This document shows positions 7,705-15,824 of a stretch of 47,284 nt of DNA, piece by piece; the stretch's first letter is position 1; every line of letters starts with the position of its first letter. Origin of the DNA: JBBRTJ01 sp038244535. GTDB taxonomy: Bacteria; Actinomycetota; Acidimicrobiia; Acidimicrobiales; Ilumatobacteraceae. The stretch is from assembly GCA_038244535.1 (NCBI GenBank), contig JBBRTJ010000012.1:1-47284 (forward strand), read 5' to 3'. Under the pieces are notes generated by a model. That model was not told the DNA's origin. It did not search any database and worked only from the letters and a program-made list of their open reading frames with translations. The translations under genes and the position numbers were made by a program.

Positions 7705-7740
7705 TCAGCCAGTCGCGCTGTGACGCAGCGGGGCCTGCCA

Positions 7741-7746
7741 TACCGT
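7741..7746 (+). promoter_or_regulatory. Candidate -10 box, leaderless secreted peptide
   Basis: TACCGT ends 7 nt before the ATG at 7754, the same arrangement as at the response-regulator gene, and the flanks are similar (TGCC..TACC.TCG). Confidence 0.5.
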
Positions 7747-7753
7747 CGGCCTC

Positions 7754-7900
7754 ATGAAGACACCTTGGCTCGCGCCGCTGATCGTCCTGGCCATGGCCCT
7801 TGGCCTGATCGCCACCGCGCACGGCCCTCGTGACGCGGTCGGCGCCTCTCGTGTCCACGGGAACCCGGTCGTGACTCACGCGACCGCGACCGGACGCTGA
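7754..7900 (+). CDS. Small secreted peptide (48 aa)
   Basis: A 48-residue reading frame with a clear signal-peptide profile: Lys at position 2, a hydrophobic core (about residues 6-20, LAPLIVLAMALGLIA) and a likely cleavage after TAHG or VGA, leaving a short basic, Thr/His-containing tail ending TATGR. It lies 92 nt after the kinase stop with its own candidate promoter and two GGCAAAA motifs, one of which matches a site in front of the response regulator. A regulated, exported partner or target of this two-component system is the simplest inference. No family is recognised. It ends 1 nt before the convergent VWA gene. Confidence 0.6.
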   Translation: MKTPWLAPLIVLAMALGLIATAHGPRDAVGASRVHGNPVVTHATATGR

Positions 7901-7901
7901 A

Positions 7902-8870
7902 TCAGATCAGCCGCTGGCTCCAGACGAGGGCGGCCACGGCGGCCAGCGTCGCCGCGAGGAGCGCGGCGCCGGTGAACCATGCCGTGATCTCGGTCCGCTC
8001 GGTGTCGTAGCCCACGACCTTCTGGATCTGGTCATAGACGGAACCGAGCTGTCCGGCGCTCTCGGCCGTGAAGGCCTTGCCCCCGGTGGCGGCTGCGATC
8101 TGCTTGAGCGTGTCGGGATCGGTCGGCACTGCGTAGGTCCTGCCGTTGATGGCGACGGTGCCGTCCGAGGTGCCGTAGGCGATGGTGTCGACCGGGATCT
8201 TGGCCTCCTTCGCAGCCGCCGACGCCGCCTCGACAGTCTGCTCAGGCGTCTCGTCGCCACGACCGATCGTCGGTGTCCCGTCGGACATCAGCACGATGGC
8301 GGCAGGCACCTTCGAGCCGTCGGCGGCGGCCGGCACTGCGGCCGCGGTGTCGAGCGCGAGGTAGATGGCATCACCGGTTGCGGTGCCGGGACCGAGCTTC
8401 AGCGCCGCGATGGCCGCCTTGATGGCGGCACGGTCGCTGGTGGGCGACACTGCCACGCGGGCGGTGCGATCAAACGACAGCAGACCAACCTGGAGACCGG
8501 CGGGCAGCTTGTTCACGAACGCGCTGGCAGCGTCCTGTGCAGCAGCCAGGCGAGTGGGCGCCACATCGCTGGCTCCCATCGAGTTCGACACGTCGAGCAC
8601 CAAGACCACGGTGCCCTTGTCCTTGGCGACCCGCTGGGTCGCCGTGGGCCGGGCAAACCCGACCACGAGCAGCACGAGGGCAGCCACGAGTCCGCCGGCG
8701 GCGAGGTGGCGCTGCCAGCCCGGACGGCGGGGGGCGACTGAAGCGAGAAGGTCGACGCTCGTGAAGCGCACGGCATAGCGCTGACGCCCGCGTTGGATGA
8801 CGACGTAGGCGACGAGCAGCGCGACGGGCGCCACCAGCAGCACGAGGCGCCAAGGTGAGAGGAAGTTCAT
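7902..8870 (-). CDS. BatA-type VWA-domain membrane protein
   Basis: A 322-residue protein with two N-terminal membrane spans (about 8-25 and 57-75), a von Willebrand A domain (about 87-285) with the MIDAS motif DVSNS at residues 93-97, and a C-terminal span (about 297-315). This is the aerotolerance/BatA layout. With the MoxR ATPase and DUF58 protein it forms a MoxR-VWA system thought to act in assembly of envelope or metal-dependent complexes; the client here is unknown. Its ATG overlaps the DUF58 stop by 4 nt. Confidence 0.92.
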   Translation of the reverse strand: MNFLSPWRLVLLVAPVALLVAYVVIQRGRQRYAVRFTSVDLLASVAPRRPGWQRHLAAGGLVAALVLLVVGFARPTATQRVAKDKGTVVLVLDVSNSMGASDVAPTRLAAAQDAASAFVNKLPAGLQVGLLSFDRTARVAVSPTSDRAAIKAAIAALKLGPGTATGDAIYLALDTAAAVPAAADGSKVPAAIVLMSDGTPTIGRGDETPEQTVEAASAAAKEAKIPVDTIAYGTSDGTVAINGRTYAVPTDPDTLKQIAAATGGKAFTAESAGQLGSVYDQIQKVVGYDTERTEITAWFTGAALLAATLAAVAALVWSQRLI

Positions 8871-9907
8871 CGGACAGCTCCAGCAGTCGTTACGAGGGGG
8901 CGATCAGAGGTGACGCGCCGCGTCCGCAGGGCGTGGGCGGGGCGCCCGAGGAACGAGACGAGGTCGAGGACCCAGTCACGATCGGTGGTGAGCACGACGT
9001 GACTGGCGCCGGCGTGGTGCACTCGATCAGCGATGTCGGCATGGCGCGCCGCAGCGGCCGCGGCGTAGCGCTCGCGCAGCGCGGCGGAACCCGTCTGAAC
9101 GTGCATCGTGCGCCCGGTCTCGGCATCGACCAGGGCCATCATCCCGACATCGGGCAGCGATAGTTCGCGGGGGTCGACGACCTGAACGGCAAGGACCTCG
9201 TGGCGCAGGGCGAGTCGACGTAGCACCGCGTCCCACGGGCCGGCGTCGAGGAAGTCGGACGCCACGACCACTTGGCCGCGGCGACGATGCCAGTGCTCGA
9301 GCGTGGTGAGCGCGGCGGTGAGATCGGCCCCCTGGGCCGGACCCTGCGGGCGGCGAGGCGTGTCGTGAAGGCGCGAGAGCGAGGCCAGCACGGCCGTTCG
9401 GCTCGTCGCGGCCGGGTAGCGCTCGAGCTCGTCACCGCCGGCCACCACCACCCCGACGCGATTGCCGCCACGAGCGGTCAGCAGGCTCACGGCCGCGACG
9501 GCCGCCAGCACGACGTCACGCTTCTCTCGATCGGCAGTGCCGAAGTCGAGGCTGGCCGAGCGATCGGCGACCACCCACGTCTCGAGCTCGCGGTCAGGCT
9601 CGGTGGTGCGCACGTGGGCCTCGAGCGAGCGAGCGGTGAGGTTCCAGTCGATGCGCCGGGCGTCGTCACCAGGCCCGAAGGGGCGCGCCCCCTCGGGCTC
9701 CGAACCGGCGCCGAGCCGCACGCCCCGGTGCTCACCGGTCAGCACACCATCGAGCCGCTTGGTGACCTGCACCTCGAGGCGGCGCAGCAACGCGGCCTTT
9801 GTAGCGATGGAGCCGACGCTGTCGCTCGGCGGCACGACCGCGAGGCGCCGCTGGCGCTGACGCGACCGGCGCTCCGGGGGAGGCGGAGGCTCGGGCGTCG
9901 AGCTCAC
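8867..9907 (-). CDS. DUF58 domain-containing protein
   Basis: A 346-residue protein with the DUF58 signature RPFGPGDDARRIDWNLTA (about residues 75-92) followed by a VWA-like fold (ETWVVADRSASLDFG). DUF58 proteins are standard partners of MoxR ATPases. No membrane span is evident, unlike some longer DUF58 proteins. The N-terminus is a basic/proline-rich stretch (PEPPPPPERRSRQRQRR). It overlaps both neighbours by 4 nt (9904-9907 and 8867-8870), so the three genes are tightly coupled. Confidence 0.92.
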   Translation of the reverse strand: MSSTPEPPPPPERRSRQRQRRLAVVPPSDSVGSIATKAALLRRLEVQVTKRLDGVLTGEHRGVRLGAGSEPEGARPFGPGDDARRIDWNLTARSLEAHVRTTEPDRELETWVVADRSASLDFGTADREKRDVVLAAVAAVSLLTARGGNRVGVVVAGGDELERYPAATSRTAVLASLSRLHDTPRRPQGPAQGADLTAALTTLEHWHRRRGQVVVASDFLDAGPWDAVLRRLALRHEVLAVQVVDPRELSLPDVGMMALVDAETGRTMHVQTGSAALRERYAAAAAARHADIADRVHHAGASHVVLTTDRDWVLDLVSFLGRPAHALRTRRVTSDRPLVTTAGAVR

Positions 9908-10950
9908 GCCGTAGCCCGGTGGTCGACCGCCACGGCGGGCGGCGGGGGCGGCGCCACGGCCGAGCCGGTGTCCTGTTGCGGTGCGACCTTGGGCGGCGCC
10001 ACGGTCAACAGCACGGCGTTGAGCACCTCGTCGACGGTGACGCCCTGGGCGAGCGCCTCGTAGCTGAGCAGCAGGCGGTGGCGCATGACCTCAGGGGCGA
10101 CGTCGCGCACGTCGTCCGGTAGTGCGTACGTGCGGCCGCGCAGCAGCGCCAGCGCCCGGGCGGCGGCCACGAGGCCGAGCGAAGCGCGCGGGCTGGCTCC
10201 GAGCGCCAGCTTGCCGTCGAGATCGGCCAAGCCGTACGTCCGCGGGTCGCGGGTCGCCATGACCAGGCGCACTGCGTAGTCGGCCACGGCGTGGTGCACG
10301 AAGACGTTGCGGGCGGCGTCCTGCAAGACCAGCAGCTCCTCGATGTCCAGCACCTGCTCGGCCTCGGGCGGGCGCACGCCCATTCGCCGCACGATCTCGA
10401 TCTCCTCGCCATAGGAGGGCTGGTGCACCACGATCTGCATCAGGAAGCGGTCGCGCTGGGCCTCAGGCAACGGGTACACGCCCTCGGACTCGATGGGGTT
10501 CTGGGTGGCGAGCACGAGGAACGGCGACGGGAGCGGACGGGTCACCCCGCCGATCGAGACGTGGCGCTCCGCCATGGCCTCGAGCAGTGCGGACTGAACC
10601 TTGGCGGGCGCCCGGTTGACCTCGTCGGCCAGCACGATGTTGGCGAAGATGGGACCCCACTCGATGTCGAAGCGCTCGGACGACGGGCGCCAGATGCGGG
10701 TGCCGACGATGTCGGCTGGCACCAGGTCGGGCGTGAACTGAAGGCGGGCGAACGAACCGCCGGTCACCTTGGCCAACGTCGACACGGTGAGCGTCTTCGC
10801 GATCCCGGGAACGCCTTCGAGCAGGCAGTGACCACCGGCGAGGAGGCAGACGAGCGCCCGCTCGACCATGCGGTCCTGGCCGACGATCACTCGCTTCACC
10901 TGGAACAATGCCGCCTCGAGGCGGGCCGCGGGAAGGTTCGGGTCGATCAT
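9904..10950 (-). CDS. MoxR-family AAA ATPase
   Basis: A 348-residue AAA+ chaperone-type ATPase. Walker A is in LLEGVPGIAKT (residues 43-53), Walker B/sensor in VLADEVNRAPAKVQ, and the block LATQNPIESEGVYPLPEAQ follows; the C-terminal lid is conserved. It leads the moxR-DUF58-VWA operon and is presumed to remodel or activate the VWA proteins with ATP hydrolysis. The C-terminal extension after residue 320 is proline/alanine-rich and probably disordered. Start is ATG at 10950. Confidence 0.95.
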   Translation of the reverse strand: MIDPNLPAARLEAALFQVKRVIVGQDRMVERALVCLLAGGHCLLEGVPGIAKTLTVSTLAKVTGGSFARLQFTPDLVPADIVGTRIWRPSSERFDIEWGPIFANIVLADEVNRAPAKVQSALLEAMAERHVSIGGVTRPLPSPFLVLATQNPIESEGVYPLPEAQRDRFLMQIVVHQPSYGEEIEIVRRMGVRPPEAEQVLDIEELLVLQDAARNVFVHHAVADYAVRLVMATRDPRTYGLADLDGKLALGASPRASLGLVAAARALALLRGRTYALPDDVRDVAPEVMRHRLLLSYEALAQGVTVDEVLNAVLLTVAPPKVAPQQDTGSAVAPPPPPAVAVDHRATA

Positions 10951-11043
10951 CTGGTGGGTTCCGTTTCCTAGGGTCGCCGGTTCGGGCTCGGGTCGTTGGA
11001 CTCAGAACGGCGGCGGATCGACGCCGGTTCCCCCGAGGTGCCC

Positions 11044-11056
11044 TGATCTCAGATCA
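11044..11056. promoter_or_regulatory. TGATCTCAGATCA palindrome upstream of moxR
   Basis: A 13-bp perfect inverted repeat (6 + 1 + 6) in the 178-bp gap between moxR and the methyltransferase gene, about 95 nt upstream of the moxR start. It looks like a dimeric repressor site, but no cognate regulator is nearby. Confidence 0.3.
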
Positions 11057-11128
11057 CGCGGGACACATGGGTTCAAGGCCCAGGTGGGAGCTCGTCAGGA
11101 ACCGCGAACCCCCGTAGTGCGCGCGCCC

Positions 11129-11992
11129 TCAGCGAGCGGCGACTTCAGCCGTCACCACGAGAGCCGCCGCGTTGAGCCGCAGCTCACCGTCGTGCACGCG
11201 CTCAGACAGCGCGTCGCGCACGGCCGACCGCACCCGGTCGGAAAACGCAGGATCGTCGTTGCCCTCGAGTGCTTCGCGTACGACACCGAACTGGGTGGCC
11301 GCATCGACGACCATCTGGACGCGATCGGCAGACAGCACGATGGGCTCAGCGACGGGGACCACGTCGATCGCATCGAAGCCGGCTGCCCGGAGCAACTGCT
11401 CGACGTGCGACGGATCAGCGAGCGAGAAGGGTCCCGGCTCGCCCTGCCCTGGCATCGGCGGGAACTGACCGGTCACCGCGACGACGGCCCCGCCGGGCAC
11501 GAGCGCCCAGTCGTTGACGAACACGTCTTGCCAGCAGGCGAAGGCGATCCGCCCACCGCCGCGCAAGGCGCGTCTCAGGTTCGTGAACGCAGCCTCAGGA
11601 TCAGCGAAGAACATCACGCCGAACTGCGAGAACACCGCATCGAACGCTCCTTCGCCGAGGACAGCGGTCTCGGCATCCCCAGCGGTGAACTCGACGTTGC
11701 GGATTCCTTCCTGCTGGGCTCGGAGCCGCGCGACGGCCAACATCGACTGTGCGATGTCGAGACCCACGACCTCTCCACCGGGGGCCACCCGTCGGGCCAG
11801 CTCCCTCGTGGTCGGCCCGGTGCCACAGCCCACGTCGAGCACGCGCGAACCCGCCGTCAGCGTGAGCTGCTGCATTGCTCGACGTCCGAACGAACCGGTC
11901 ACCAACGCGGTCCAGTCCTCCTGCTTGATCCACGACGACGACCGCGCTTCCCAGAACTCGGCCTGGCCCTGATTGCCACGTGGGTCGGTCAT
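11129..11992 (-). CDS. Class I SAM-dependent methyltransferase
   Basis: A 287-residue UbiE/COQ5-type methyltransferase. The SAM motif I LDVGCGTGPTTREL (about residues 50-63), motif II VVGLDIAQSML and a motif III-like FSQFGVMFF are visible, then a C-terminal GGRIAFACWQ block. The substrate cannot be told. The ATG at 11992 follows a TAGGGT box by 7 nt, arguing for a leaderless message and against longer readings. It is divergent from the serine hydrolase gene and has no obvious operon partner. Confidence 0.9.
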   Translation of the reverse strand: MTDPRGNQGQAEFWEARSSSWIKQEDWTALVTGSFGRRAMQQLTLTAGSRVLDVGCGTGPTTRELARRVAPGGEVVGLDIAQSMLAVARLRAQQEGIRNVEFTAGDAETAVLGEGAFDAVFSQFGVMFFADPEAAFTNLRRALRGGGRIAFACWQDVFVNDWALVPGGAVVAVTGQFPPMPGQGEPGPFSLADPSHVEQLLRAAGFDAIDVVPVAEPIVLSADRVQMVVDAATQFGVVREALEGNDDPAFSDRVRSAVRDALSERVHDGELRLNAAALVVTAEVAAR

Positions 11993-11999
11993 GTCGCCG

Positions 12000-12005
12000 A
12001 CCCTA
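12000..12005 (-). promoter_or_regulatory. Candidate -10 box, leaderless methyltransferase
   Basis: TAGGGT on the minus strand ends 7 nt before the ATG at 11992. Confidence 0.55.
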
Positions 12006-12080
12006 CGCCCGGGCCCTCCGAGCGGCCGGTCCACCTCGGCCCCTGCCCGTTGACGCCCCGACACATGGCACAGTGGCGCG

Positions 12081-13277
12081 ATGGAGGAGCTCGCTTGCGC
12101 GGTGCCGACGGGTGAGCTGCGGGGCATCTATGAGGCACCGTGGACCGGAGTCGTCGACACCTTCGTCCGTAACTTCGTCGAGCGCAGCGAGGTTGGTGCA
12201 TCGCTCTGCGTGGTTCACGACGGCACCACCGTCATCGACGTGTGGGGCGGTGCCGCTGACGTCGATGGTGGTCGGCCATGGGAGGTCGACACGGTGTCGG
12301 TCGTGCACAGCTGCACCAAGGGAGCGACCGCCCTGTGCCTGCACGTGCTGGCGGCGCGCGGGCTCGTCGACGTCGAGGCGCCGGTCGCCGACTACTGGCC
12401 CGAGTTCGCCCGCAACGGCAAGGAACGAGCGACCGTGCGCATGATGCTCGACCACTCGGTCGGTGTCCCCGTGCTCCGAGATCAGGTCAAGCCCGGCGAG
12501 CTCTACGACTGGGATCGCATGATCGGGCGTCTCGAAGCCGAGGCGCCGTTCTGGGAGCCGGGGACGCGCAACGGGTACCACATGATCAACTTCGGCTGGA
12601 CGGTGGGCGAGATCGTTCGCCGCGTCTCGGGCCGCTCCCTCGGCGCGTTCTTCCGAGACGAGATCGCCACGCCACTTGGCATCGACTTCTGGATCGGACT
12701 GCCCGAGGAGATCGAGCCGCGCGTCGCCCCGATGATCCCCTACGTACGCTCGAAGGGCGAGCCGTTGTCGCGGTTCGTCCTTGACGTCGTGAGCGAGCCG
12801 GGCTCGGTCCCCGCGCTGGCGCTGGCCAACCTCATGTCGATGGGCATGAACAGCCGGTCTGCGCACGCCGCCGAGATCGGCGGGGGTGGCGGCATCACCA
12901 ATGCCCGGGGACTGGCGGGGATGTACCGACCGCTTGCCGCTGGGGGCGGAGGCCTCGTCGACGCCGAGACGCTGCGGCGCATGCGCACGGTGTCGGTGGC
13001 CACCAACGACGACGCCACCTTGCGCATCGCCACCCGCTTCGGGCTGGGCTTCATGGTCAGCATGGACAACCGGGCCAAGGTCGAGAAGGACTCCGTGTTG
13101 CTCGGCGAGCACGCGTTCGGTCACGTCGGCGCGGGCGGCAGCATCGGCTTCGCCGATCCGGCCCACACGTTGTCGTTCGGCTACTCGATGAACCGCATGG
13201 GTCCTGGACTGCTGCTCAACGAGCGGGGCCAGTCACTCGCCGACGCCGCCTACGCGGTGCTCAAGCCCAGACCCTGA
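12081..13277 (+). CDS. Beta-lactamase/esterase-fold serine hydrolase
   Basis: A 398-residue class C beta-lactamase-like hydrolase (EstB/LACTB type). The nucleophile motif SCTK is at residues 77-80 and the second-motif candidate is YHMINFG near residue 174. A conserved GHVGAGGSIGFADP block near the C-terminus occupies the place of the KTG motif (HxG type, as in esterases). No signal peptide is present, so a cytoplasmic esterase acting on small esters is more likely than a penicillin-binding role. A weak CACAGT box lies 6 nt before the ATG. Confidence 0.88.
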   Translation: MEELACAVPTGELRGIYEAPWTGVVDTFVRNFVERSEVGASLCVVHDGTTVIDVWGGAADVDGGRPWEVDTVSVVHSCTKGATALCLHVLAARGLVDVEAPVADYWPEFARNGKERATVRMMLDHSVGVPVLRDQVKPGELYDWDRMIGRLEAEAPFWEPGTRNGYHMINFGWTVGEIVRRVSGRSLGAFFRDEIATPLGIDFWIGLPEEIEPRVAPMIPYVRSKGEPLSRFVLDVVSEPGSVPALALANLMSMGMNSRSAHAAEIGGGGGITNARGLAGMYRPLAAGGGGLVDAETLRRMRTVSVATNDDATLRIATRFGLGFMVSMDNRAKVEKDSVLLGEHAFGHVGAGGSIGFADPAHTLSFGYSMNRMGPGLLLNERGQSLADAAYAVLKPRP

Positions 13278-13312
13278 CCAGCTCGCGCCACCCACCTGCA
13301 TCGCGCGACCGC

Positions 13313-13735
13313 TTACGGGTTGAGGAGGACGAGCGGGATCTCGCGGTCGGTCTTCTTCTGGTAGCCGGCGTAGTTCCTGTGCTTCGTCGCAATGATCGGC
13401 CACATGCGGGCGCGCTCGTCGCTGTCAGCAACACGGGCGTGCATCGTCACCTTCGGCTTGCCCTTCCACACCACCTGCACCTCGGGGTTCGCCTCGAGGT
13501 TCAAGAACCAGGCCGGGTGATGCGGATCGCCGCCCCGCGAAGCGACGATGACAAGGGTGTCGCCCTCCTGCAGCGGCGAGGTCAGCATCACCGAGCGCGC
13601 CTCACCGCTCTTGCGGCCGATGGTGGTCAGCTCGAGCACGGGCATGCCGACGTCCCAGCCCAGCTTGCCGAAGCTCAGCGTCAGCACGGTGCGGTGGACG
13701 AGGTTCATCGACTTGAGGACCAGATCGCTCGGCAT
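13313..13735 (-). CDS. Deazaflavin (F420)-dependent nitroreductase family protein
   Basis: A 140-residue Ddn/DUF385-type split beta-barrel protein. The blocks LTTIGRKSGEARSVMLT, IVASRGGDPHHPAWFLNL and ANPEVQV are characteristic of the actinobacterial F420-binding family. It probably reduces a quinone or a nitro/unsaturated substrate with F420H2; the natural substrate is unknown. Start ATG at 13735 lies 6 nt after a TAGGGT box, consistent with a leaderless message. Confidence 0.88.
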   Translation of the reverse strand: MPSDLVLKSMNLVHRTVLTLSFGKLGWDVGMPVLELTTIGRKSGEARSVMLTSPLQEGDTLVIVASRGGDPHHPAWFLNLEANPEVQVVWKGKPKVTMHARVADSDERARMWPIIATKHRNYAGYQKKTDREIPLVLLNP

Positions 13736-13741
13736 GGCCGC

Positions 13742-13747
13742 ACCCTA
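13742..13747 (-). promoter_or_regulatory. Candidate -10 box, leaderless DUF385 gene
   Basis: TAGGGT on the minus strand ends 6 nt before the ATG at 13735. Confidence 0.55.
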
Positions 13748-13787
13748 TGACGCTGTTGGCGCGCCGAACTGGGTCGACGGATGCGAT

Positions 13788-14162
13788 GTGGTCGGTCAAT
13801 GTGGGTTCGTGGGCAGCTCCGGGGACGGCGAGTTCGACGACTGGTCCCAGCGCGTGCTGGCAGGAGAGCTGCGACCTGATCTCGGCCAGGAGGCGTTCGG
13901 TCGATGGGGGGCGTGGGCCCGGTTGCTCCACGAGTCGAGCGGGCCGGTGTCAGCGGAGGTGGCCGACGTGCCCGCCACCTCGAGGACGCCTCACGGGGTG
14001 ACCGTCGACTGCTTCGACGACCATTGGTGGTCGACCTGCGCACAGCACGGCATCGGCCTTGACCCTTCAGTCGATGGGGACCGGGCCGTCTGGCGGTGCC
14101 ATCCAGGCGACCATGTGCTTGCCGCCATCGGCGAGCTCGGCGACAGCGGACGCCCACGGTGA
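13788..14162 (+). CDS. Hypothetical protein (about 124 aa)
   Basis: The frame shows the GC-rich third-position bias of real genes from about 13809 to the stop. The protein is acidic and Trp-rich (FDDWSQ, RWGAWARLL, DDHWWSTC, AVWRCHPGDH) with several Cys and His; no family is recognised. The start is uncertain: GTG at 13788 or 13809, or ATG at 13734, and none has a strong ribosome binding site. Its TGA overlaps the GTG of the following phosphotransferase-like pseudogene by 4 nt, so the two were probably one operon. Confidence 0.5.
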   Translation: MVGQCGFVGSSGDGEFDDWSQRVLAGELRPDLGQEAFGRWGAWARLLHESSGPVSAEVADVPATSRTPHGVTVDCFDDHWWSTCAQHGIGLDPSVDGDRAVWRCHPGDHVLAAIGELGDSGRPR

Positions 14163-14474
14163 CGCTCGTCGTGCTGAACGGGGTGTCGAGCGCAGGCAAA
14201 ACGACGCTGGCATCTGCCTTCCGTGACGCCAGGGCCGAGGCGGGCGAGTTCTGGTTGCTGGTCGGCATCGACGACGTGCTGTCCAAGCTGCCGGCGCAGT
14301 GGCTCGACCTCGGCTTGGCCAGCGGTCGAGGCGCAGCACGACGTGATCCATCGAGGCCTCCCGTATGCCTTCGAGATCGACACCGGGCTCCTCACACCAG
14401 CCGAGGCGCTCGCCGAGCTCACTCGGTTCCTCCGTCTCGACGATGAGCCCACGACGCAATCAGCCCGTTGTTAG
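14159..14474 (+). pseudogene. Chloramphenicol phosphotransferase-like protein, internally deleted and frameshifted
   Basis: From the GTG at 14159 the frame gives a P-loop start of CPT type, VVLNGVSSAGKTTLASAF, then VGIDDVLSKLPAQW. Near 14325 similarity moves to another frame, which carries the family's C-terminus (EAQHDVIHRGLPYAFEIDTG, then PAEALAELTRFL) and stops at 14474. Only about 105 residues remain of the usual about 180, so roughly 70-80 internal residues, including the middle of the kinase core, are missing and the frame is broken. CPT-like enzymes phosphorylate small hydroxylated compounds; this copy should be inactive. Its 3' end overlaps the convergent lipoprotein gene. Confidence 0.65.
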
Positions 14475-15239
14475 GCCCGATCGATCCGCGACCGCCTCGA
14501 TGGACGTTGCATCCCAGTACTGCCACTCCAGATCAACGTCGACGAGGTTCGACCCGTTGCCGTTGAGGGCGCTGGCGAAGACGAACACCGGTGCGAAGCA
14601 GATGCCCCCGCTGATGTAGCCGGCCGTCGACTCGGGAGGGGTGGCAACGATCTCGTAGCCTTCGAGAGGCGCTTGGTCCGCCAAGAAGGGGTCGCCGTAC
14701 GTGGCGAGCACTGCGACGTCGGGGTTGCGCGACGACCACCGCAACGTCCAGATCGCCTGGTTGCACTGGTCACCGGATGAGTTGAACGTCGAGGGCAGTC
14801 GCATGAGGCCGTCGTCAAACACTCGGACGGTCTCGCGGTGCACGACCCCATCGGTGCTGTAGCCGGCGACGCTGACCGGCAGGTGGAGTGCGGTGGCACC
14901 AATCGGCGCCGGGCTGAGGATCGTGGTCGGGGGAACGGGAGCGCTCGTGGTCGGAACGCGGGTGGTGCTCGGGCGCGGAGCAGTCGTGGTCGCTGGGAAG
15001 GTGGTGGTCGTCGACGTCGGCGCCAGGGTCGTGGAGGTCGCGGCCGTGGTGGTCGAGGCGCGCGCTGTGGTGCTCGTCGTCAGAACGGTCGTCAACGCCG
15101 AGTCGGCGGTCTTGGTGGCAGGGGCTCCACTCACGCACGCCGCCAACGCGAATGCCAACGTCATCACGACCGCGATCAACGGCACCACTTGCACTGAATG
15201 ATCCCGCCGACTTTCTACCTGTCCGGACAGCAGACGCAT
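14460..15239 (-). CDS. Lipoprotein with Thr-rich linker, unknown function
   Basis: A 259-residue predicted lipoprotein. The ATG at 15239 is preceded by GAAGGGG at about 9 nt. The N-terminus has basic residues (about 11-12), a hydrophobic core (PLIAVVMTLAFALAAC) and a lipobox with Cys near residue 35. A Thr/Ser/Pro-rich linker (about 45-110, TTS/TTT repeats) precedes a beta-rich C-terminal domain with two Cys. No known family is recognised. It probably sits on the outer face of the membrane. It lies within a patch of degenerate genes but is itself intact. Confidence 0.75.
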   Translation of the reverse strand: MRLLSGQVESRRDHSVQVVPLIAVVMTLAFALAACVSGAPATKTADSALTTVLTTSTTARASTTTAATSTTLAPTSTTTTFPATTTAPRPSTTRVPTTSAPVPPTTILSPAPIGATALHLPVSVAGYSTDGVVHRETVRVFDDGLMRLPSTFNSSGDQCNQAIWTLRWSSRNPDVAVLATYGDPFLADQAPLEGYEIVATPPESTAGYISGGICFAPVFVFASALNGNGSNLVDVDLEWQYWDATSIEAVADRSGLTTG

Positions 15240-15548
15240 CGTGATCGCCCCTTCGGGACTGTCGCCGAGTTGAACGCTGGTCAAGGTGATCGTCCTGCCA
15301 GATCGCCCGATCCGCCAGAGGCAAAGGTCCCCGACCTCGCCGATGCCCGCCGGCGCCGGGCCGAGGCTGGACCCACGAAGGGCAGGTCGTGACGTTTGGC
15401 CCTGTTGCCTCGTCGGGCCCCGCCATACGGTCGTGTGAGCCCCGAGCGAGTGATCTCGCTCGCCACTACGCCACCAACCCACCGAGTCGGCGCAGGCGCT
15501 GCTGATCCCGCCAGCCACGCTGATCCACGTCGTCACTGGAGATCCATC
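15240..15548. other. Intergenic region between divergent lipoprotein genes
   Basis: About 309 bp without a supported gene. A TACGGT box (about 15424-15429, plus strand) is followed by an in-frame extension of the short lipoprotein gene, but a GGAG site 7 nt before 15549 favours the shorter start. Nothing else is recognisable. Confidence 0.5.
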
Positions 15549-15746
15549 GTGAAGCTCCTCGTCGCCATCGTCGCCGTCCTCGCCACCACCCTCGGGCTCA
15601 CCGATTGCGGATCATCGGGCTCGGCCATCCCGCCGGCGACCACGTCGACCGCGACGGTCGGCTGCTCCTCCTTCAACGGTGAGACGCTGAAGGCATGGGT
15701 TTCCAACCGCCGTGTCGGGTCGACCCCGCGACCGCTGTTCTGTTGA
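15549..15746 (+). CDS. Short lipoprotein-like protein, possibly truncated (65 aa)
   Basis: The GTG at 15549 follows GGAG by 7 nt. The product has a lipoprotein-type signal (MKLLVAIVAVLATTLGL, then TDCGSSGS), though Asp at the -1 position of the lipobox is atypical. Only about 40 residues follow the Cys, with further Cys in VGCSSFNG and at the very end. It lies beside a transposase fragment, so the gene may be the 5' remnant of a longer one. Function unknown. Confidence 0.5.
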   Translation: MKLLVAIVAVLATTLGLTDCGSSGSAIPPATTSTATVGCSSFNGETLKAWVSNRRVGSTPRPLFC

Positions 15747-15824
15747 ACAAGCCGGTTGGTGGGATGCTCATCGCCGGCACCGCGACAACGGCATGAACCA
15801 CCCTGGGTCTGATGGCGGCTCGGG

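Noticed and set aside
8470..8853. Arg/Pro-rich minus-strand frame inside the VWA gene
   Set aside because: A shadow of the BatA-type gene; it has no motifs and is in a different frame with an arginine-rich composition typical of shadows.
10951..11128. Possible tRNA or short ORF between moxR and the methyltransferase
   Set aside because: A GGTTCAAGGCCC-like segment recalled a T-arm, but no acceptor, D or anticodon stem could be paired; the short reading frames are under 20 codons with no binding site.
12003..13166. 387-aa minus-strand frame antisense to the serine hydrolase
   Set aside because: The plus-strand serine hydrolase shows the SCTK and other family blocks; the minus frame is His/Gly/Arg/Val-rich and has no family similarity.
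14990..15110. Simple-sequence repeat or CRISPR-like array
   Set aside because: The repetition is the Thr/Ser codon run of the lipoprotein linker, with no fixed-length spacers.
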